A stretch of 64,000 nt of DNA, taken from NCBI GenBank assembly GCA_937920725.1, contig CALEUW010000024.1, positions 62,001 through 126,000 of the forward strand, in the 5' to 3' direction. Both the position numbers and the translations under genes were made by a program. The DNA comes from UMGS1601 sp900553335 (GTDB lineage Bacteria > Bacillota > Clostridia > Oscillospirales > Ruminococcaceae). The stretch's first letter is position 1, and every line of letters starts with the position of its first letter. Of the stretch, positions 59,723-64,000 are shown in pieces. Below the pieces are notes generated by a model. It searched no databases and was not told the origin of the DNA. It saw only the letters and a list, made by a program, of their open reading frames with translations.

Positions 59723-60904
59723 ATGGACATAATGGAAAAGGCGCTTAAGTTTCACAAAGACTTAGGCGGAAAAATTGAGGTAGTTTCAAGAGCAAAAATT
59801 AATGACAGAGATTCTTTAAGTGTTGCTTATACACCAGGTGTTGCTGAACCTTGTCTTAAAATCAAAGAAAATCCCGAGCTTTCATACGAGCTTACAAGAC
59901 GCTCTAATCTAGTTGCCGTTATAACAGACGGAACTGCTGTTCTTGGTCTTGGAGATATAGGCGGCCTTGCAGGCATGCCTGTCATGGAGGGTAAATGTGC
60001 GCTATTTAAAGAGTTTGCAGATGTTGACGCTTTTCCTCTGTGCGTAAAATCTAAAGATACTGACGAGATAGTGAGAACAATAGAACTTATCTCAGACAGC
60101 TTCGGCGGAATTAATCTTGAGGATATAGCTGCGCCACGATGCTTTGAAATTGAAAAAAAGCTTAAAGAAAAGCTTGATATTCCTGTGTTTCATGATGATC
60201 AGCACGGAACAGCAATAGTTGTCGGCGCTGCTCTAATTAACGCTTGCAAAATTGCTGGTAAAAAGCTGTCTGAGCTAACACTCGTAATCAACGGCGCAGG
60301 AGCTGCAGGTACTGCAATCGGCAAATTTTTAATTTCTTTAGGTGTTGGCGATGTAATTATGGTTGACATAGATGGAATAATATGTGATGGCGATGAAACT
60401 CTTAGTTCTGCACACCAAAAAATCGCAAAGATTACAAACAAGAATCACAGAACAGGTTCACTTGCAGATGCTGTTGACGGAGCAGATGTATTTGTTGGAG
60501 TTTCTAAGCCCGGACTTCTTACAGAAGACATGGTCAGAAGCATGAACGACAAATCTATTATTTTTGCTATGGCAAATCCAACTCCCGAAATAATGCCTGA
60601 CGCAGCTAAAAATGCAGGAGCTTTTATAGTAGGAACAGGAAGAAGTGACTTCCCTAATCAAATCAATAATGTTGTTGCATTTCCCGGAATTTTTAAGGGA
60701 GCTTTAAGCGTTCGTGCTACTGATATAAATGAAGAGATGAAGCTTGCAGCGTCATTTGCAATAGCTTCCTGTGTCGATGACAACAAGCTTTCGAGAGATT
60801 ATATTCTTCCAGATTCGTTTGACAGAAGAATTCCAGAAGCAGTAGCAAAGGCTGTGGCTGAAGCAGCTATAAAGAGCGGAGTTTCAAAACTAAAGACTAA
60901 ATAA
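59723..60904 (+). CDS. NAD(P)-dependent malic enzyme
   Basis: Oxidative decarboxylation of malate to pyruvate; the 393-residue short bacterial type. It contains VAYTPGVAEPC with the catalytic Tyr, FHDDQHGTAIV for metal binding and NGAGAAGTAIG for the nucleotide. A GAGGTAGAG site precedes the start. No PTA domain is attached. Cofactor preference cannot be read with certainty. Confidence 0.92.
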   Translation: MDIMEKALKFHKDLGGKIEVVSRAKINDRDSLSVAYTPGVAEPCLKIKENPELSYELTRRSNLVAVITDGTAVLGLGDIGGLAGMPVMEGKCALFKEFADVDAFPLCVKSKDTDEIVRTIELISDSFGGINLEDIAAPRCFEIEKKLKEKLDIPVFHDDQHGTAIVVGAALINACKIAGKKLSELTLVINGAGAAGTAIGKFLISLGVGDVIMVDIDGIICDGDETLSSAHQKIAKITNKNHRTGSLADAVDGADVFVGVSKPGLLTEDMVRSMNDKSIIFAMANPTPEIMPDAAKNAGAFIVGTGRSDFPNQINNVVAFPGIFKGALSVRATDINEEMKLAASFAIASCVDDNKLSRDYILPDSFDRRIPEAVAKAVAEAAIKSGVSKLKTK

Positions 60905-60916
60905 GGAGGATTTCAA

Positions 60917-61162
60917 ATGACCTACAGCTATAAAACAAAAGGTGTTTGCTCAAGACAGATAAATTTTGAAATTGAAGACGGTATCATTAAAGAAATTAAG
61001 TTTATCGGAGGATGCCACGGCAACACTCAGGGAGTTGCAGCGCTTGCAAAGGGCAGAACAGTTCAAGAGATAATAGATTTATTAGAAGGAATTGACTGCG
61101 GAGGCAGAGGAACTTCCTGCCCTGATCAGCTTGCTAAGGCATTAAAAGAAGCCACAAAATAA
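60917..61162 (+). CDS. TSCPD-domain protein (TIGR03905-like)
   Basis: This protein of 81 residues carries the TSCPDQL motif near residues 68-74 and Cys at CSRQ, GGCHGN and DCGGRG. The same domain is found at the end of some ribonucleotide reductases and as free proteins in Clostridia; the function is unknown, though metal binding by the four Cys is plausible. AAGGAGG precedes the ATG. Confidence 0.85.
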   Translation: MTYSYKTKGVCSRQINFEIEDGIIKEIKFIGGCHGNTQGVAALAKGRTVQEIIDLLEGIDCGGRGTSCPDQLAKALKEATK

Positions 61163-61170
61163 GTAAACAA

Positions 61171-61210
61171 AAATCCCTTCGGATGCAGAATCGGCAGTCC
61201 GAAGGGATTT
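61171..61210. terminator. Bidirectional terminator between TSCPD gene and yitT
   Basis: Perfect 13-base arms (61171-61183 and 61198-61210) with a 14-base loop, flanked by A-runs and T-runs, serve both converging transcripts. Confidence 0.9.
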
Positions 61211-61212
61211 TT

Positions 61213-62115
61213 TCATTCCTTTATGCTCTTTCTCATAACGTCAGAAACATCTGTTATTGTTACAAATGCAGATGGATCAACATCAGAAATAACACGTTTC
61301 ATTTTTGCAATCTGAAAACGGTTTACAACAAAATAAATGATTTTTTTAGAAGAGGTTGAATAAAACCCTTCTGCATCAATGAGGGTTATTCCCCTACCGA
61401 AAGTATCCGAAAGAGCCTGGCTTATTTCGTCGTGCTTTTCGGTAACTATCATTGCGGATTTTGCTTTGTCAAGTCCCTCTACGATAAAGTCTACTGTTTT
61501 GATTCCTACAGCATAGGTTATAATTGAATAAAGCGGTAAAATCCAGCTCTTTAATAGTATCCCTACAACGATATACAACATAGCATTATAGATCATTACA
61601 AATGTGCCTACTGTTATTCCAATCCTCTTAGAGAAGATAACAGCCATAACTTCTATTCCGTCAATTGCTCCTCCGAAACGAATAGTAGTACCGCTTCCTA
61701 TACCCGAAATCATACCTCCAAAAACTGCACACAGAATAAGATCATTCCCTGCAAATGGAGAAGAAACAGATACGTCGATCGGAATGACATACGTTATGAG
61801 GTAAGACGCAACGGAATATATGACTATCGTAAAAATCGAGTATATTGTAAATGTTTTACCTTGTCGTTTTGCTCCGAAAATAAAAAACGGTATATTTAAA
61901 ATTACAAGAAAAAAAGATAAATTAAGATAGTCTGGTGTTATTTGCCATAGAAGCATTGACGTTCCCGAAAGTCCGCTGTCGTATAGATGAACCGGAGCTA
62001 AAAAAAGTGTTACGCCAAGTGCGTTGATAATTCCTGCAAAGAATAGAAACACGAAATTTACAGGACTTAATTCCTTCTTAGACTTTTTATGTTTAAATAT
62101 GTACTTCAAATTCAT
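61213..62115 (-). CDS. YitT-family membrane protein with DUF2179 domain
   Basis: This protein of 300 residues has five or six membrane helices (about 20-210) with GVTLFLAPVHLYDSGLSG, GSGTTIRFGGAIDGIE and a soluble C-terminal DUF2179 domain (about 220-300). The family is frequent in Firmicutes; function unknown. The ATG is only two bases after AGGAGG, while a TTG at 62109 is better spaced, so the first two residues are uncertain. The ribosome site abuts the terminator of the upstream gene. Confidence 0.87.
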   Translation of the reverse strand: MNLKYIFKHKKSKKELSPVNFVFLFFAGIINALGVTLFLAPVHLYDSGLSGTSMLLWQITPDYLNLSFFLVILNIPFFIFGAKRQGKTFTIYSIFTIVIYSVASYLITYVIPIDVSVSSPFAGNDLILCAVFGGMISGIGSGTTIRFGGAIDGIEVMAVIFSKRIGITVGTFVMIYNAMLYIVVGILLKSWILPLYSIITYAVGIKTVDFIVEGLDKAKSAMIVTEKHDEISQALSDTFGRGITLIDAEGFYSTSSKKIIYFVVNRFQIAKMKRVISDVDPSAFVTITDVSDVMRKSIKE

Positions 62116-62127
62116 TACCTCCTAAAA

Positions 62128-62167
62128 AAGCTGCTGAGTATACAAAAAGTATATATTCAGCAGCTTT
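62128..62167 (-). terminator. Hairpin between the aminopeptidase gene and yitT
   Basis: Eleven-base perfect arms (62128-62138 and 62157-62167) continue inward with GTATAC-like pairs. On the minus strand the stem runs into TTT and then directly AGGAGG of yitT, so it may act as terminator, attenuator or RNA spacer. Confidence 0.7.
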
Positions 62168-62181
62168 GCTAATTCTAATGT

Positions 62182-63582
62182 TTAATTTTCAAAAAATACT
62201 CTGAAGGCTTTATATGCCATGTATGTGTCAACCTTAGAAGCAATCTCAAAAGGTGCATGCATTGAAAGAATAGGAACGCCTACATCAATTACGTCAATAT
62301 TCAGGTTTGCAATATACTGTGCAACTGTTCCGCCGCCGCCGAGATCAACCTTTCCAAGTTCTCCGGTTTGCCAGATAACGTTATTGCTGTCAAGCAGTTC
62401 TCTTACTCTGTAAACATACTCCGCCGAAGCATCGCTAGTTCCTGATTTTCCTCTTGCACCTGTAAACTTTGTAACTACAACTCCGTAATTTATTTTTGAA
62501 GCGTTTCTTGACTCAGTAACATCAGGAAATGTCGGATCAGCCGCTGCATTAACATCAGCTGATAAGCATTCAGACGCAGATACTACATGCCGTGGAATAG
62601 CTCCCATATTTTCAGCGATATCACTTATAAAATAAGTAAGATATGCACTGTTAAGGCCTGTATTTCCGTCGCTTCCCGTTTCTTCTTTATCTGTCAAAAC
62701 AGTAATAGCTGTTTTTTTAGGCGAATCAGTATCTAAAATCGCCTTTAGAGCTGTATATGCACATACTCTGTCGTCCTGTCCGTAAGCGCCGATCATGCTT
62801 CTGTCAAAGCCTAAATCTCTAGCTTTAAAAGCAGGTACTGCTTCAAGTTCAGCTGATACGAAATCGTCCTCAGTAAGCTTGTATTTTTCGTTGAGAAGCT
62901 TTAAGATATTAAGCTTAACACGCTCTGATTCCTTGTCATCTTTAAAAGGGCGAGAACCGATGAGAATATTAAGCTCCTCTCCTTTAATAATTTCAGGTGA
63001 CGGACGTTTCATCTGGGACTGTGCTAAGTGCGGAAGCAAATCGGTAATGCAGAAAACAGGATCGCCGTCTTCTTCACCTATGTTAATTTCAACCTTTTCA
63101 CCACTGCTGAGAAAAATTACTCCATGAAGCGACAAAGGAATAGTTGTCCACTGATACTTTTTAATTCCTCCGTAATAATGAGTCTTAAAAAGAGCAAGCT
63201 CACCGTCCTCATAAATAGGATTCTGCTTTAAATCAATTCTTGGACTGTCAATATGGGCTGCCGAAATTCTAACACCGTTGTTTATGTCCTCAGAGCCTAT
63301 TACAGCTAAGATAACAGCCTTCTCCCTGTTTACCGCATAAACCTTATCACCAGGCTTTAGCTTCTTTGAAAAATCAAATTCTTCAAAGCCGTTTTGCTTT
63401 GCAAGCTTTACTGTTTCATATACAGCCTCTCGCTCAGTTTTCGCCGAGTCTAAAAATTTTTTATAATCCTCACAAAACTCGTCTGCCTTTTTGATTTCCT
63501 CATCACTTAGAACAAGACAGGCATTTTTTTTCTTTGTAAAAAGCTCTTCTTTTAAGCTTTTTGCAGTATTTACCTCGCTCAT
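62182..63582 (-). CDS. M18-family aminopeptidase
   Basis: Zinc aminopeptidase of 466 residues, likely a tetrahedral dodecamer in the cytosol. Metal and active-site segments are AAHIDSPRIDLKQNP, GAYGQDDRVCAY, DKEETGSDGNTG and the C-terminal SMHAPFE. The long type resembles aspartyl/clostridial M18 members. It follows the transglycosylase by three bases, and GAAGGAG precedes its ATG. Confidence 0.92.
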   Translation of the reverse strand: MSEVNTAKSLKEELFTKKKNACLVLSDEEIKKADEFCEDYKKFLDSAKTEREAVYETVKLAKQNGFEEFDFSKKLKPGDKVYAVNREKAVILAVIGSEDINNGVRISAAHIDSPRIDLKQNPIYEDGELALFKTHYYGGIKKYQWTTIPLSLHGVIFLSSGEKVEINIGEEDGDPVFCITDLLPHLAQSQMKRPSPEIIKGEELNILIGSRPFKDDKESERVKLNILKLLNEKYKLTEDDFVSAELEAVPAFKARDLGFDRSMIGAYGQDDRVCAYTALKAILDTDSPKKTAITVLTDKEETGSDGNTGLNSAYLTYFISDIAENMGAIPRHVVSASECLSADVNAAADPTFPDVTESRNASKINYGVVVTKFTGARGKSGTSDASAEYVYRVRELLDSNNVIWQTGELGKVDLGGGGTVAQYIANLNIDVIDVGVPILSMHAPFEIASKVDTYMAYKAFRVFFEN

Positions 63583-63585
63583 ATT

Positions 63586-64000
63586 TCATTCTCCTTCATA
63601 TAGATTTTTATAAGATTCGTAAGTTGATACGATTTTTTTAACATAATGCCTTGTTTCACTAAAAGGAACGGTTTCTACATCAAAATCATCAAGTGAAATA
63701 GTTCCTTCAGAAATCCATTTTTCAGTATTTCCGATTCCGCCGTTATATGCTGCGGAAGCTATTCTGTAGTCGCCAAACTCGTTAAGAAGTTGCTTTAAAA
63801 TAAAACAACCGTATTTTATATTGCATTCAGGATCTGTCATATCGCTGTATGTAACCTCATCTGCCTCACCAAGTTTTTGACTGACCTCGTCAAACGCAAT
63901 TGGCATGATCTGCATAAGTCCCGTTGCACCTGCTGAAGAAGTCGCAGACGGATTAAAGTTGCTCTCAACTTTGATAACCGAATACACATAAAGAGGGTCT
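63586..64000 (-). CDS. Lytic transglycosylase (SLT domain), 5' end outside the window
   Basis: The frame is open to the window edge, so 138 C-terminal residues are seen. The SLT motifs are IKVESNF with the catalytic Glu, GLMQIMP and AAYNGG, followed by a C-terminal helix. This is the family of peptidoglycan-cleaving lytic transglycosylases related to Slt70/YjbJ. The apparent GTG start at 63987 is internal, since the motif begins further left of it in the protein (DPLYVYSVIKVES). The N-terminal signal or membrane part is missing. Confidence 0.85.
   Translation of the reverse strand, partial: DPLYVYSVIKVESNFNPSATSSAGATGLMQIMPIAFDEVSQKLGEADEVTYSDMTDPECNIKYGCFILKQLLNEFGDYRIASAAYNGGIGNTEKWISEGTISLDDFDVETVPFSETRHYVKKIVSTYESYKNLYEGE

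Overview
The window reads as a core-genome segment of a low-GC, spore-forming member of the Clostridia, probably close to the Ruminococcus/Oscillospiraceae group. The support is a complete spoIIIAA-AH operon, a SCIFF-type thioether peptide maturase, ThyX instead of ThyA, ylmC/YmxH, AT-rich intergenic DNA, and gene orders known from Bacillus and Clostridium chromosomes. I see no prophage, IS element, CRISPR array or defence island. Nearly every gene from 1.4 to 57.7 kb lies on the minus strand. A xerC-like recombinase at the left end and a short rluD-PHP-malic enzyme-TSCPD block at 57.8-61.2 kb lie on the plus strand.

Layout. (1) 0.4-1.4 kb: tyrosine recombinase behind a consensus promoter and a perfect inverted repeat. 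(2) 1.4-8.7 kb: one leftward operon, thyX-tmk-LPG-synthase-like-DJ-1/PfpI-MTHFS-mltG-trhP-nitrilase, joining dTMP and folate metabolism, wall synthesis and tRNA hydroxylation. (3) 8.8-18.6 kb: asp23-like, nusB, a tsaD-like paralogue, xseA, xseB (59 aa), ispA, dxs, tlyA, nadK, argR and recN. (4) 18.7-23.3 kb: spoIIIA operon with a good sigma-E-type promoter. (5) 23.4-27.5 kb: SCIFF maturase without an adjacent SCIFF peptide, tsf-rpsB, ylmC, rpsU. rpsB and rpsU have structured 5' leaders. (6) 27.5-45.1 kb: leuS-rsfS-yqeK-nadD-yhbY-rdgB-ftsY-smc, an interspersed hairpin repeat, then an Elp3-like radical SAM gene, rnc, plsX, trmFO, topA, dprA and a SpoU methyltransferase. (7) 45.2-49.4 kb: infC-rpmI-rplT with an ATT start codon and a leader attenuator, then lysC, rsmA and a FlaR-like kinase. 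(8) 49.5-49.8 kb: tRNA-Gly, tRNA-Arg and tRNA-His. (9) 49.9-57.7 kb: two membrane proteins, a second copy of the hairpin repeat, then uvrA with a Cys-rich DUF3795 gene, uvrB and radC. (10) 57.8-64 kb: the plus-strand block, then yitT, an M18 aminopeptidase and a truncated lytic transglycosylase.

Most genes serve translation, tRNA and rRNA modification, DNA repair, isoprenoid supply and sporulation. The less routine observations are: the two diverged copies of one hairpin repeat at 36.9 and 51.5 kb; matching LexA-like boxes just downstream of the -10 of both the DUF3795-uvrA and radC-uvrB promoters, the former also with a palindrome filling its -35/-10 spacer; the orphan SCIFF maturase; and the unassigned rpsU and rpsB leaders. 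I did not find a clearly new multi-gene system. All family names come from reading motifs and gene order, not from database searches.
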